The notes: generated from the letters alone by a model not told the origin. A stretch of 34,167 bases of DNA from JAVBLF01 sp031553675 (GCA_031553675.1 JAVBLF010000097.1:1-34167), one strand, 5' to 3'; shown: positions 1-7,463, counted from the stretch's first letter. Program-made: numbers and translations.

Positions 1-116
1 GGCGCGGCGGGGTAAAAGGGCAGCGGTACGCTCAGGCGGGCGGACGTGGCCATGAGCGCGGCGAAGAGCGCGGCGAGCGACAGTTCGCGCGCAGTGAGCG
101 TTGTGTGTTTTGTCAT
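1..116 (-). CDS. bioY: Probable BioY, biotin ECF-transporter S component (5' end only)
   Basis: Only the first 38 codons lie in the window; the gene runs off the left edge on the minus strand. The peptide starts MTKHTTLTARELSLAALFAA and continues into a hydrophobic segment ending near SVPLPFYPAA. A short polar N-terminus, then an ALFAALMA helix, then a PLPF loop, is the usual opening of BioY. BioY is the membrane S component that captures biotin and works with an ECF energising module. There is no Shine-Dalgarno sequence before this ATG, and the predicted transcription start falls on it. Another ECF S component remains possible because so little of the protein is visible. Confidence 0.55.
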   Translation of the reverse strand, partial: MTKHTTLTARELSLAALFAALMATSARLSVPLPFYPAA

Positions 117-122
117 TGCACC

Positions 123-151
123 AGTATAGCGCGGGTATGGGCGTTCGACAA
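123..151 (-). promoter_or_regulatory. Promoter for bioY, predicted leaderless
   Basis: On the minus strand the -35 is TTGTCG (146-151), the spacer is 17 bp and the -10 is TATACT (123-128). Counting seven bases past the -10 puts the start site at 116, the A of the bioY ATG. The mRNA would therefore have almost no 5' leader. Confidence 0.6.
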
Positions 152-200
152 GCAGACGAAGGTTTTCGCGCGCAAATGCGCTGGCTTCGCGCGAAAGCGC

Positions 201-229
201 TTGACGGATCGCGAAAGAATCAGTAAACT
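201..229 (+). promoter_or_regulatory. Promoter for yajC
   Basis: TTGACG (201-206), a 17-bp spacer and TAAACT (224-229) form a good sigma-A type promoter. Transcription would start near 236 and leave a leader of about 90 nt before yajC. It diverges from the bioY promoter. Confidence 0.6.
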
Positions 230-326
230 AGAACCCGTGCAATGACATATTCGATTGTGGACAAGTCTCGGTTTGTGCCGGGTTCATTGTGAAGACGATC
301 GCAGCGGGAACGCAGGAGGAATTGAA

Positions 327-668
327 ATGGTTTTGACGTTACTAGGCGCGAGTGCCTCATCGATGGCTGGTTTTCAGCAGTTGATCACGCAGTTTGGGCC
401 GATGCTCCTGATCATGGTGCTGCTCGTGGTGGTAATGATACTGCCCCAGCGCCGCCAACAAAAGAAGGTCAAGCAAATGATGTCCTCGCTGAAAGAGGGC
501 GATTGCGTTCGCACGATCGGCGGCTTTTACGGCAAAATCGTCCAAGTCAAAGAAGACGTCATCATGCTCGAAATCGGCCCCGACAAAGTGCGCATGCCGA
601 TCACGAAAGGCGCGATCGCGACGGTGGAAAACAACGATGTCGTGAACGAAAGCAGCGTAAGCAAGTAA
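327..668 (+). CDS. yajC: YajC, preprotein translocase accessory subunit
   Basis: A 113-residue protein with one N-terminal membrane helix (about residues 18-38, rich in L, V, I and M), followed by the basic PQRRQQKKVK stretch. A small cytoplasmic domain contains LKEGDCVRTIGGFYGKIVQV, the hallmark of YajC. YajC associates with the SecDF-YidC holo-translocon at the membrane. The ATG at 327 follows the Shine-Dalgarno AGGAGGA at 315-321; an in-frame upstream extension lacks such a site. The gene has its own promoter and a terminator directly after it, so it looks monocistronic. It is not followed here by secD or secF, nor preceded by tgt, its frequent companions. Confidence 0.92.
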   Translation: MVLTLLGASASSMAGFQQLITQFGPMLLIMVLLVVVMILPQRRQQKKVKQMMSSLKEGDCVRTIGGFYGKIVQVKEDVIMLEIGPDKVRMPITKGAIATVENNDVVNESSVSK

Positions 669-682
669 GGATTCGAAACGTG

Positions 683-709
683 ACGGCGGGCGATGCGACC
701 CGCCGTTTT
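683..709 (+). terminator. Rho-independent terminator after yajC
   Basis: ACGGCGGG (683-690) pairs with CCCGCCGT (699-706) over an 8-nt loop, followed by a short T run. It lies 15 nt after the yajC stop and before the FAD oxidoreductase gene. Confidence 0.7.
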
Positions 710-742
710 CTGTGTAAAGCGGTTTCGAGAGAGGGATACACC

Positions 743-2176
743 ATGAATGAAGAGAAGGGCGCCGCCACAGAAGCGCGTTACGACGTCATCGTCGTCGGCG
801 CGGGTCCGGCGGGGATTTTTGCGGCGCTGGAGCTGATGGAAAAGACGCCCGAAAAGCGTGTCTTGCTGCTCGACGCCGGACGCAGCATCGACAAACGTGT
901 CTGCCCGGCGCGCACGACCGGCGTTTGTGTCAACTGCAAGCCCTGCGCGATCATGAACGGATGGTCGGGCGCGGGCGCGTTTTCGGACGGCAAGCTCTCG
1001 CTTTCGAGTGAGGTGGGCGGCAACATCACCGATTACATGCCCGAAAGCGAGGCGCGCAACCTGATCGCTTACGCCGACGCGATCTACACCCGCTTTGGCG
1101 CACCCAGCCAGGTCTACGGGCGCAACGATCCGCGCGTCGGCGAGATTGCCTATGAAGCGAGCAAGCACGGCATCCATCTCGTGCGTTGTCCCGTGCGGCA
1201 CATGGGCACGGAGTACGCCTTTGAGGTGCTCAAGGCGATGTACGACGCGCTGGCAGTCCACCCCAACTTTACCTTCCTCGACCTGTGCACGGTCGAAGAT
1301 CTCCTCGTCGAAAACGGGACGGCTGTCGGCGTCCGCGCCATCCGCCAAGGCCAGGAAGCGCGCGTCTACCGGGCGGATACCGTCGTCGTCGCGCCCGGCC
1401 GCGGGGGTGCCGCCTGGCTGAACGGGCAGGCCAAGCGCCTGGGGCTCAAGACGACGAACAACGAAGTTGACATCGGCGTGCGCGTCGAATGCCCCAACTC
1501 GGTCATGGATCACCTGACGAAGAGCCTTTACGAGGCCAAACTCGTCTACTACAGCGATACGTTCGAAAACAAAGTGCGTACCTTTTGCATGAATCCGGGC
1601 GGCATCGTGAGCGAAGAGCATTACGAGGGCGGTATCGCGGTCGTCAACGGCCACAGCTACCACGACGCCGAAAAGCGCACCGAGAACACCAACTTCGCCT
1701 TGCTCGTCTCCACCCGATTCACCGAGCCCTTTTCGCAGCCGATCGAGTATGGGAACTACATCGCGCAGCTCGGCAACATGCTGACAGGCGGCGGCATCAT
1801 GGTGCAGCGCCTGGGCGACCTACTCAAGGGCCGCCGGAGCGACCGCTCGCGCATCAACAAATCGACGACCATTCCGACCATGGCGACGGCGGTACCGGGC
1901 GACCTCTCTTTCGTGCTGCCTCACCGACACCTGACGAGCATCACCGAAGCCCTCCGCGCCTTCGACAAACTCGCACCGGGGCTTTACTCCAAGAATACGC
2001 TCCTTTACGGCGTAGAAGTGAAGTTTTACTCTTCGAAGCTCGACGTCACGCCCACGTTCGAAACCGCCATCCGCAAGCTCTACGCCATCGGCGACGGCGC
2101 AGGCATCACGCGCGGCCTCATGCAGGCCTCGGTCACGGGCGTCGTGGTCGCGCGGGACATCGCAAAGAACGGGTAG
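743..2176 (+). CDS. FAD/NAD(P)-dependent oxidoreductase, COG2509-like
   Basis: A 477-residue soluble flavoprotein. Residues 13-30 read YDVIVVGAGPAGIFAALE, a Rossmann dinucleotide-binding GxGxxG motif for FAD. A second flavin-contacting region near the C-terminus reads LYAIGDGAGITRGL. Residues 54-68 hold a cysteine cluster (C54, C62, C65, C68; spacing CX7CX2CX2C) next to NGWSGAGAFSDGKL, typical of this uncharacterised family of FAD-dependent dehydrogenases. The substrate is unknown. The cluster could bind a metal or be redox active, which is inference. The ATG at 743 follows a GAGAGAGGG ribosome site; the reading frame stays open upstream through yajC but no better start exists there. The gene converges with tmcAL. 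Confidence 0.85.
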   Translation: MNEEKGAATEARYDVIVVGAGPAGIFAALELMEKTPEKRVLLLDAGRSIDKRVCPARTTGVCVNCKPCAIMNGWSGAGAFSDGKLSLSSEVGGNITDYMPESEARNLIAYADAIYTRFGAPSQVYGRNDPRVGEIAYEASKHGIHLVRCPVRHMGTEYAFEVLKAMYDALAVHPNFTFLDLCTVEDLLVENGTAVGVRAIRQGQEARVYRADTVVVAPGRGGAAWLNGQAKRLGLKTTNNEVDIGVRVECPNSVMDHLTKSLYEAKLVYYSDTFENKVRTFCMNPGGIVSEEHYEGGIAVVNGHSYHDAEKRTENTNFALLVSTRFTEPFSQPIEYGNYIAQLGNMLTGGGIMVQRLGDLLKGRRSDRSRINKSTTIPTMATAVPGDLSFVLPHRHLTSITEALRAFDKLAPGLYSKNTLLYGVEVKFYSSKLDVTPTFETAIRKLYAIGDGAGITRGLMQASVTGVVVARDIAKNG

Positions 2177-2204
2177 GGTTTCGTCTTTTCTATACTTTTT
2201 TTCT

Positions 2205-2238
2205 CTACTTTTTGAAAAAAGTAGCAAAAACTTTTTGC
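2205..2238. repeat. AT-rich double palindrome, dispersed repeat copy 1
   Basis: CTACTTTTT (2205-2213) and AAAAAGTAG (2216-2224) flank a 2-nt GA centre. A second palindrome, GCAAAAACTTTTTGC (2224-2238), follows directly. A clearly related sequence with the same GA centre and the same downstream CAAAA...ACTT...GCAC order occurs at 29567-29590. It lies between the convergent FAD oxidoreductase and tmcAL genes. Confidence 0.6.
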
Positions 2239-2255
2239 ACGCCTTCGGCTTCCCC

Positions 2256-2287
2256 GAAACCCCCGCCATGCTTTTGGCGGGGGTTTC
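2256..2287. terminator. Strong hairpin between convergent genes, probable terminator
   Basis: GAAACCCCCGCC (2256-2267) and GGCGGGGGTTTC (2276-2287) form a perfect 12-bp stem with an 8-nt loop. It sits between two convergent genes. There is no long T run on either side, so termination may be less efficient than for canonical terminators. Confidence 0.55.
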
Positions 2288-2341
2288 GTTGTGGCGTGAA
2301 TCGCGTCTGTTTTGTTGCAGCCGGATCCGAAGCGAGCAGCT

Positions 2342-3556
2342 TCAATCGGAGTTGAACATTTTTGTTTGGAGTCCCCCGAAAAGAAAGTCGCGTTTTCCAG
2401 GGGCATCGAGTGCGAGCGCTTGGACGTCGGTGGCGAGGACGTCGAGCCTGGCGAGATCGGCGGCGAGGCCCGTGAGACGGTCGAAGTCGCGCTTCGATTG
2501 CCAAAGAGGAGGGGCCGCGCGGTCGGAAAGTTGGCGGAGCAAGGGGCGGGCGTCGTCGCGAAAGGCGAGGACGTGGAGATAGGGGAGCGGGGCGGCGTTG
2601 GCGCGTTCGACGAGGGAGGTTTTCAGGTCGAGAAGCATGGCGCAAAACAAGCGACGGATGCGGGCCAAGGTGTAGCGCTTCGATTTGACGACAGCCCAGG
2701 CGCGTTCGAGGGTGGATTCGTCGGCCGCCGCCAAGAGGAGCCGATCGAGTCCTTCCGTCGCGCCAAAGAGGGAAAGGGCTTGTTCGGGCGTCAAGCAGCG
2801 CAGGGCGTAGAGAAAGACGGCTTCGAGGGCAGAATACTGGGCGATGGCGGTGGTTCCGAGGGCGGACAGAACGAAGGGGGGCAGGGCGTTGGCGAGGGGG
2901 GCAAAGTGCGAAGTGTGTGCGAGCAAGTGCTTGCGGATGGCGGAGGCGCTCGAAAAGCCTTCGTTTGGGTGGTCGGCGTCATGGCCCGCGCCGAGGCGTT
3001 GCACGGGGACGATCGGAAGGCCGGGCGCGTGCGCATTGACCGCGCGGAGGTATTCGGCGCCCAGCAGAAAATTGGGTTTTCGAAGCGCGGTCAGTACGTC
3101 GGCATCCTCCGACGACAGGGCGGAAAACGCGTCTTCCCGGGCGGCGGCATAGCTTTTTCCGGCCTTCATGGCGCTGTGCATGGCCGATTTGAGATCGTCG
3201 TCTTCGCGGGCGAGAAGCACGGCGGCGCGTTCGAGCAGGGAGGGGTCGGCGTTTTCCGAGCCGAAGCTCAAGGCGTTGGCGCCGGCGGCAAGGAGCGTTC
3301 GCACGCCGCCCGTCGCGAAACCGCGCGCGCCTTGGAGGACGAACGCCGTCGGCAGCTCGGCGACGAGGTCGGCCCCCGCCTCGGCGGCCCAATGGGCGCG
3401 CAGGTATTTGTCGAAGCCGGCGATCTCGCCGCGCTGCACGAAGCTGCCGCTCATCGCGACGACGACGAGGTCGCTGTTCTCGCGGGCTTTTTGGATCTGG
3501 TAGGCGTGGCCGCTGTGGAGCGGGTTGTATTCCGCGACGATGCCGGTAATGCGCAT
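2342..3556 (-). CDS. tmcAL: tRNA(Met) cytidine acetate ligase TmcAL
   Basis: A 404-residue cytoplasmic enzyme. TmcAL uses acetate and ATP to make N4-acetylcytidine at the wobble position of elongator tRNA(Met) in Bacillota. The N-terminus reads MRITGIVAEYNPLHSGHAYQ, with the nucleotidyltransferase HxGH motif at residues 14-17. The GSFVQRGE segment follows and a later FSSASAIRKHL matches the second substrate-binding motif. Length is normal for the family. The ATG is preceded by AGGAGG with a 6-nt spacer. A minus-strand extended -10 element lies just upstream, so the gene probably has its own promoter. A 450-codon open frame on the opposite strand is a compositional shadow of this gene. Confidence 0.92.
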   Translation of the reverse strand: MRITGIVAEYNPLHSGHAYQIQKARENSDLVVVAMSGSFVQRGEIAGFDKYLRAHWAAEAGADLVAELPTAFVLQGARGFATGGVRTLLAAGANALSFGSENADPSLLERAAVLLAREDDDLKSAMHSAMKAGKSYAAAREDAFSALSSEDADVLTALRKPNFLLGAEYLRAVNAHAPGLPIVPVQRLGAGHDADHPNEGFSSASAIRKHLLAHTSHFAPLANALPPFVLSALGTTAIAQYSALEAVFLYALRCLTPEQALSLFGATEGLDRLLLAAADESTLERAWAVVKSKRYTLARIRRLFCAMLLDLKTSLVERANAAPLPYLHVLAFRDDARPLLRQLSDRAAPPLWQSKRDFDRLTGLAADLARLDVLATDVQALALDAPGKRDFLFGGLQTKMFNSD

Positions 3557-3588
3557 GTTTGGCCTCCTGAGAGCGCGATTTTGCTACA

Positions 3589-3597
3589 AGTATACCA
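3589..3597 (-). promoter_or_regulatory. Extended -10 promoter for tmcAL
   Basis: The minus strand reads TGGTATACT, an extended -10 element (TGn plus TATACT). The matching -35 region is poor, as is common for extended -10 promoters. The predicted start, near 3582, leaves a 26-nt leader with an AGGAGG ribosome site. Confidence 0.55.
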
Positions 3598-3719
3598 CAG
3601 GCAGCGCGTGGCATTGCGAAGGCGTGTTTTGTCAATTGGACAATTTTTCGCTCGAATGTGGTAGAAGAACGTCGTTCGGAATTTGTCCTGCAAGAAGACA
3701 TGCACCGCTCGGGAAACTA

Positions 3720-3728
3720 TGATATAAT
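3720..3728 (+). promoter_or_regulatory. Extended -10 promoter for pta-ackA
   Basis: TGATATAAT is a perfect -10 hexamer (3723-3728) with the TGn extension. No good -35 is visible at 16-18 bp. Transcription would begin near 3735, giving a leader of about 246 nt before pta. Confidence 0.6.
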
Positions 3729-3734
3729 TGAAAA

Positions 3735-3980
3735 ATCGATTCTCGGTAAGAGCCTGTTGCGTATCTCGCCTTTGATGCATTTTTGCGTTGGATTTCCGTC
3801 AGGCGAGGAAGCGCCGACGACGCAAAATCGAAGCATTTTTGCTAGGAGGCGGTGACAAAGCATGGCAGAAATCAAACGCATAAAGGCGCAAAGTGGAGAT
3901 GCTAAACAGGCTCTAAGAATTGGACGCGTTCAACCGCCGTCCATTGGCGTGTTTCATGAGCGAAAGGAGACCGATACAAC
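3735..3980 (+). promoter_or_regulatory. Long 5' leader of pta, with a possible small ORF
   Basis: This leader has no riboswitch or T-box motif that I recognise. It does hold an ATG at 3862 preceded by AGGAGG (3844-3849, spacer 12 nt). That ATG opens a frame of 88 codons beginning MAEIKRIKAQSGDAKQA and running into pta in another frame until 4128. Its first 40 codons lie before pta; the rest is Arg/Ser-rich and looks like a shadow of pta. The ORF may be a translated leader or chance. The remainder of 3557-3734 contains only the tmcAL and pta promoter regions. Confidence 0.35.
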
Positions 3981-4970
3981 ATGGAACTCATGGAGAAGCT
4001 CCGTGCAAAGGCGGCGGCAGCCGCCAAGCGAATCGTACTGCCGGAGGGCAGTGATGCACGCGTTGTCGAAGCGGCGGCGGCCATCCAGAAAGAGGGCGTC
4101 GCAAAGGTCGTCCTTCTGGGCGAAGTAAAGAGCATCCAAGACAGGGCCAAAGAAAACGCTTGGGATCTGAGCGGCATTGAGTTGATCGATCCCGCGACGA
4201 GCGACAAGCGCCAGGCCTATGCGGATGCTTTTTTCGCGCTTCGCAAGCATAAGGGGGTCACGGCGGAGCAGGCGTTTGACACGCTCGCCGACCCGATGTA
4301 CTTCGGCACGATGATGCTCAAACAGGGCGACGTGGACGGATTGGTTGGCGGCGCGCTCTGCACGACGGCCGATACGCTTCGTCCCGGCCTCCAGATCGTC
4401 AAGACGGCCCCCGGCGTCTCGACTGTTTCGAGCAGCTTTATCATGGTCGTCCCCAACAAAGCGTATGGACAGGATGGCGTGCTGATCTTTGCCGACTGCG
4501 CCATCAACATCGACCCCACCCCCGAAGAGCTCGCCGCGATCGCGATCGCCTCGGCCGCCACGGGCAAGGCTGTCGCGGGCATCGAACCCAAAGTCGCCAT
4601 GCTGTCCTATTCGACGAAGGGCAGCGGCAAGGGCGAATGGGTCGATAAGGTCGTCAAGGCGACCGAACTCCTCAAGGCGCAAGCGCCCGACCTCGAAGTC
4701 GACGGCGAACTCCAGGCCGACGCAGCGCTCGTCGCCTCGGTCGGCCAGCTCAAAAGCCCCGGCAGCACCGTTGCCGGACACGCCAACGTCCTGGTCTTCC
4801 CCGACATCCAGGCCGGCAACATCGGCTACAAGCTCGTGCAACGTCTGGGCGGCGCGCAGGCCATCGGCCCCGTCTGCCAGGGATTTGCCAAGCCGATCAA
4901 CGACCTGTCCCGCGGCTGCTCCGTCGAGGACATCGTCAACGTCGTCGCGCTTACCTGCCTGCAAGCCTAG
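3981..4970 (+). CDS. pta: Phosphate acetyltransferase
   Basis: A 329-residue cytoplasmic enzyme converting acetyl-CoA and phosphate to acetyl phosphate and CoA. Length matches the short, single-domain Pta of Bacillota and lacks the N-terminal P-loop domain of long forms. Recognisable segments are RIVLPEGSDARV near the N-terminus, YADAFFALRKHKGVT and ADPMYFGTMM in the middle, then VAMLSYSTKGSG and LVFPDIQAGNIGYKLVQRLG near the C-terminus. The chosen ATG follows an AAGGAG site 11 nt upstream. The gene is followed 78 nt later by ackA on the same strand with no terminator between, so they form the substrate-level phosphorylation unit that makes acetate and ATP. Confidence 0.95.
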   Translation: MELMEKLRAKAAAAAKRIVLPEGSDARVVEAAAAIQKEGVAKVVLLGEVKSIQDRAKENAWDLSGIELIDPATSDKRQAYADAFFALRKHKGVTAEQAFDTLADPMYFGTMMLKQGDVDGLVGGALCTTADTLRPGLQIVKTAPGVSTVSSSFIMVVPNKAYGQDGVLIFADCAINIDPTPEELAAIAIASAATGKAVAGIEPKVAMLSYSTKGSGKGEWVDKVVKATELLKAQAPDLEVDGELQADAALVASVGQLKSPGSTVAGHANVLVFPDIQAGNIGYKLVQRLGGAQAIGPVCQGFAKPINDLSRGCSVEDIVNVVALTCLQA

Positions 4971-5048
4971 GGATTTTGGGATCGCAAGGATCCTGCGATG
5001 AAACAAGTAGTTGGAAACGTGAAGGATGACAAGCGGAGGAAAACGGAC

Positions 5049-6251
5049 ATGAGCAAGGTTCTGGTGATCAACGCGGGGAGCTCCTCGCTCAAGTATCAGC
5101 TGATCGATATGACGGATCGCAGCGTGTTGGCGAAGGGTCTGGCAGAACGCATCGGCATCGATAGCCCGAAGATCAGCTACAAGGCGGGCGAGACGAAGGT
5201 CGAAAAGGACGCCGACATGAAAAACCACGACGACGCGATCGGCTTCGTCCTGGGCTTTTTGACCGACCCGGAAATCGGCGTCGTCAAGGGCATGGACGAG
5301 ATCGTTGCCGTCGGCCACCGGGCGGTCCACGGGGGCGAGAAGTTCAACAAATCCGCCATCATCACCGAAGAGGTCATGGATACGATCGAATCCTTGATCG
5401 AGCTGGCCCCGCTCCACAACCCGGCCGTCATCATGGGCATCCGCGCCTGCCAGAAAGCCATGCCGACCACACCGATGGTCACGGTCTTCGACACGGCCTT
5501 CCACCAGACCATGCCGCCGATCGCCTATCTCTACGGCTTGCCCTACGAAGATTATCAGGAATACGCGATTCGTCGCTACGGCTTCCACGGCACCAGCCAC
5601 CGCTATGTCAGCGCGCGCGTGGCCGCCCAGCTCGGAAGACCCATCGAAGAGCTCAAGATCGTCACCTGCCACCTCGGCAACGGCTCGTCGATCTGCGCGG
5701 TGGACGGCGGCAAATCGGTCGATACGTCCATGGGCTTCACGCCCCTCGAAGGCGTCATCATGGGCACCCGCAGCGGCAACCTCGATCCGGCGATCGTCAG
5801 CTACCTCGCCGCGAAAAAGGGATTTGGCTTCAAGGAGATCGACAACTACCTGAACAAAAAGTCGGGGATACTGGGCTTGTCGGGCATCAGCAGCGACTTC
5901 CGCGACGTCGAAGCCGCCGCCATCGCCGGCGACGAGCGCGCCAACACCGCCCGCGCGACCTGTGCCTACGGCATCAAAAAGTACGTCGGCGCGTATGCCG
6001 CAGCCATGGGCGGCCTCGACGCCGTCGTGTTTACCGCGGGCGTCGGCGAAAACGACCCCTACATTCGCGGCCTGGTGTGCAAGAACTTGCAGTTCCTCGG
6101 CATCGATTTCGACGCCGAATTCAACATGAAAGCCCCGCGCGGCCAGGAAATCTGCCTGACCCGCCCCGGCTCCAAGGTCTCAGCCTGGGTCATCCCGACC
6201 GACGAAGAGATGGTCATCGCGCAGGACACCTACGACCTCTGCGGCAAGTAG
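5049..6251 (+). CDS. ackA: Acetate kinase
   Basis: A 400-residue cytoplasmic kinase that transfers the phosphate of acetyl phosphate to ADP, forming acetate and ATP. The N-terminus reads MSKVLVINAGSSSLKYQL, the first acetate-kinase signature. RRYGFHGTSHRYVS is the second, with an active-site histidine. VTCHLGNGSSICAV and VVFTAGVGEND are further ATPase-fold (ASKHA) motifs. The frame is open 17 codons further upstream to an ATG at 4998, but the ATG at 5049 has the AGCGGAGGA ribosome site and gives the normal N-terminus. It pairs with the upstream pta. Confidence 0.96.
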   Translation: MSKVLVINAGSSSLKYQLIDMTDRSVLAKGLAERIGIDSPKISYKAGETKVEKDADMKNHDDAIGFVLGFLTDPEIGVVKGMDEIVAVGHRAVHGGEKFNKSAIITEEVMDTIESLIELAPLHNPAVIMGIRACQKAMPTTPMVTVFDTAFHQTMPPIAYLYGLPYEDYQEYAIRRYGFHGTSHRYVSARVAAQLGRPIEELKIVTCHLGNGSSICAVDGGKSVDTSMGFTPLEGVIMGTRSGNLDPAIVSYLAAKKGFGFKEIDNYLNKKSGILGLSGISSDFRDVEAAAIAGDERANTARATCAYGIKKYVGAYAAAMGGLDAVVFTAGVGENDPYIRGLVCKNLQFLGIDFDAEFNMKAPRGQEICLTRPGSKVSAWVIPTDEEMVIAQDTYDLCGK

Positions 6252-6299
6252 TTGACCCGACGTCGATCGTGGCCGCCGAAATCCTCCCGGGTGTATCCC

Positions 6300-6328
6300 T
6301 TGACAAAGCTTGCGTAAAGCCCTATCTT
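6300..6328 (+). promoter_or_regulatory. Promoter for the DUF177-rpmF operon
   Basis: A perfect TTGACA (6300-6305), a 17-bp spacer and TATCTT (6323-6328). Transcription should begin near 6335, only a few bases before a strong hairpin. Confidence 0.75.
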
Positions 6329-6337
6329 GGGAAAGGT

Positions 6338-6374
6338 TCGTCGAAGACGCCGCGGATAGCGGCTTCTTCGACGA
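6338..6374 (+). promoter_or_regulatory. 5'-terminal hairpin in the DUF177-rpmF leader
   Basis: The outer arms TCGTCGAAGA (6338-6347) and TCTTCGACGA (6365-6374) pair perfectly. After one mismatch an inner GCCGC/GCGGC stem closes a GGATA loop. There is no T run, so it is not a terminator. It starts about 3 nt after the predicted transcription start and ends 6 nt before the ribosome site. It may protect the mRNA 5' end or control translation. Confidence 0.55.
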
Positions 6375-6392
6375 TGATCCGAGGTGCTGACG

Positions 6393-6983
6393 ATGAAGCT
6401 GCCATTGAGCGCTCTTCCGGAGGGAAGCAAGACGCCCTTCCACTTTGAGGTGGATTGGGAACAGTTGCCTACGCGCGCCGAAGGGCTGCGTTTTGTCGGG
6501 CCGATCGCGCTCGAAGGGCACGCATGGCGCGTCAAAGAAAGCGCCGGATCGCGCGAACGCGCGGAGAGCGTCATTCTGGAGGGCACGATTCGCGCCATTT
6601 GGCAGAGCGTCTGTGATCGCTGTCTCAAAGAGACGGCTGTGCCGCTCGAGCTGCTGCTTTATGCCAGCTTTGTGCCGCAGGGTTGCGCGACGGTAGTGTC
6701 CGAATCCGGCGGAGACGAGGACTTGCCAGGCGAAGCGCTCGACGACGCATCCCGCTACGATTACAGTGGCGACGCGCTCGACCTGACGGACATGCTCCAG
6801 GACGAGATCCTGCTCAACCTGCCCAGCCGCGTCCTTTGCAAGGACAAGTGCCGCGGTCTGTGTCCGATCTGCGGCTGTGACCGCAACGAAACCATATGCG
6901 CATGCCAGACGCAAGCCGATGAGGCGGAAGATTCCCGCTTTGCGGCGCTCCGGCATTTGAACTTCGACGATGAGGAGGTGTAA
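6393..6983 (+). CDS. DUF177 / YceD-family protein linked to rpmF
   Basis: A 196-residue cytoplasmic protein of the DUF177 (YceD) family, whose gene almost always precedes rpmF. In other bacteria and plastids the family is linked to 23S rRNA accumulation. Cysteines C74 and C77 form a CDRC motif. A second cysteine-rich block covers residues 149-171 (C149, C153, C157, C160, C162, C169, C171) and reads as a zinc-binding knuckle, as in Gram-positive members. The ATG at 6393 has a GAGG site 8 nt upstream. A GTG at 6384 is in frame but overlaps that site. Only 2 nt separate its stop from rpmF. Confidence 0.88.
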   Translation: MKLPLSALPEGSKTPFHFEVDWEQLPTRAEGLRFVGPIALEGHAWRVKESAGSRERAESVILEGTIRAIWQSVCDRCLKETAVPLELLLYASFVPQGCATVVSESGGDEDLPGEALDDASRYDYSGDALDLTDMLQDEILLNLPSRVLCKDKCRGLCPICGCDRNETICACQTQADEAEDSRFAALRHLNFDDEEV

Positions 6984-6985
6984 AC

Positions 6986-7177
6986 ATGGCGGTTCCCAAG
7001 AGAAAAACATCCAAAGCAAGGCGCGATTCGAGAAGAGCGCAAACCTGGACCCTGTCCGCCCCCGGCATCGCCGAATGCCCGCAATGCCATCAGATGAAAC
7101 TGACGCATCGCGTTTGCCCGGCCTGCGGTTTCTACAAAGGCCGCGCCGTGATCCAGGTCGACGCGAAAAAAGGTTGA
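6986..7177 (+). CDS. rpmF: 50S ribosomal protein L32, zinc-binding form
   Basis: A 63-residue ribosomal protein. The N-terminus MAVPKRKTSKARRDSRRAQ is diagnostic for L32. Cysteines C31, C34, C44 and C47 form a complete CxxC...CxxC zinc ribbon, so this is the zinc-requiring form. The ribosome site GAGGAGGTG overlaps the end of the DUF177 gene, so the two are probably translationally coupled. A strong terminator follows within 10 nt. Confidence 0.97.
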   Translation: MAVPKRKTSKARRDSRRAQTWTLSAPGIAECPQCHQMKLTHRVCPACGFYKGRAVIQVDAKKG

Positions 7178-7187
7178 TCGGCCAAGC

Positions 7188-7215
7188 AAGCAGCCCCGCA
7201 AGGGGCTGCTTTTTT
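7188..7215 (+). terminator. Rho-independent terminator after rpmF
   Basis: AAGCAGCCCC (7188-7197) pairs with GGGGCTGCTT (7202-7211) around a GCAA tetraloop, followed by six T residues (7210-7215). This is the clearest terminator in the window. Confidence 0.95.
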
Positions 7216-7322
7216 GTGGGTGACACACGCATTGCAACATTGAAATGTGAAAATATGAGTTATGTGTTCACGATATGACATATTTTGTCATTCTTGCGCG
7301 AACGCAATTTCTCCCAAAAGGA

Positions 7323-7351
7323 TTCAACTTCACCAGTCCGTGTGCTATAAT
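7323..7351 (+). promoter_or_regulatory. Promoter P1 for the efflux operon
   Basis: TTCAAC (7323-7328), a 17-bp spacer, and a perfect TATAAT (7346-7351) preceded by TGC, an extended -10. Transcription would start near 7358, about 210 nt before the adaptor start codon. Confidence 0.6.
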
Positions 7352-7434
7352 CGGTAGCGTGAACCCCAATCATTCGCTTTTTGCGATGAACCCGACAAAT
7401 GGGACGTCGATCGTCGGTTTACATGCGCCGTGTC

Positions 7435-7463
7435 TTGACTATGACGCCTATGAATTGTAGGAT
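7435..7463 (+). promoter_or_regulatory. Possible promoter P2 for the efflux operon
   Basis: TTGACT (7435-7440), a 17-bp spacer and TAGGAT (7458-7463). It would start transcripts near 7470. It is weaker at the -10 than P1 but has the better -35. Confidence 0.4.

Noticed and set aside
2312..3664. A 450-codon open frame opposite tmcAL
   Set aside because: It mirrors tmcAL on the other strand, encodes a Gly/Arg/Glu-rich protein with no family resemblance, and lacks a ribosome site. Long antisense frames are expected in GC-rich genes.
4998..5048. Upstream ATG start for ackA
   Set aside because: It would add 17 residues not seen in acetate kinases, while the ribosome site directly supports the ATG at 5049.
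3954..5672. A 572-codon minus-strand frame across pta and ackA
   Set aside because: It overlaps two certain genes and gives an Asp/His/Arg-rich low-quality translation, a compositional artefact.
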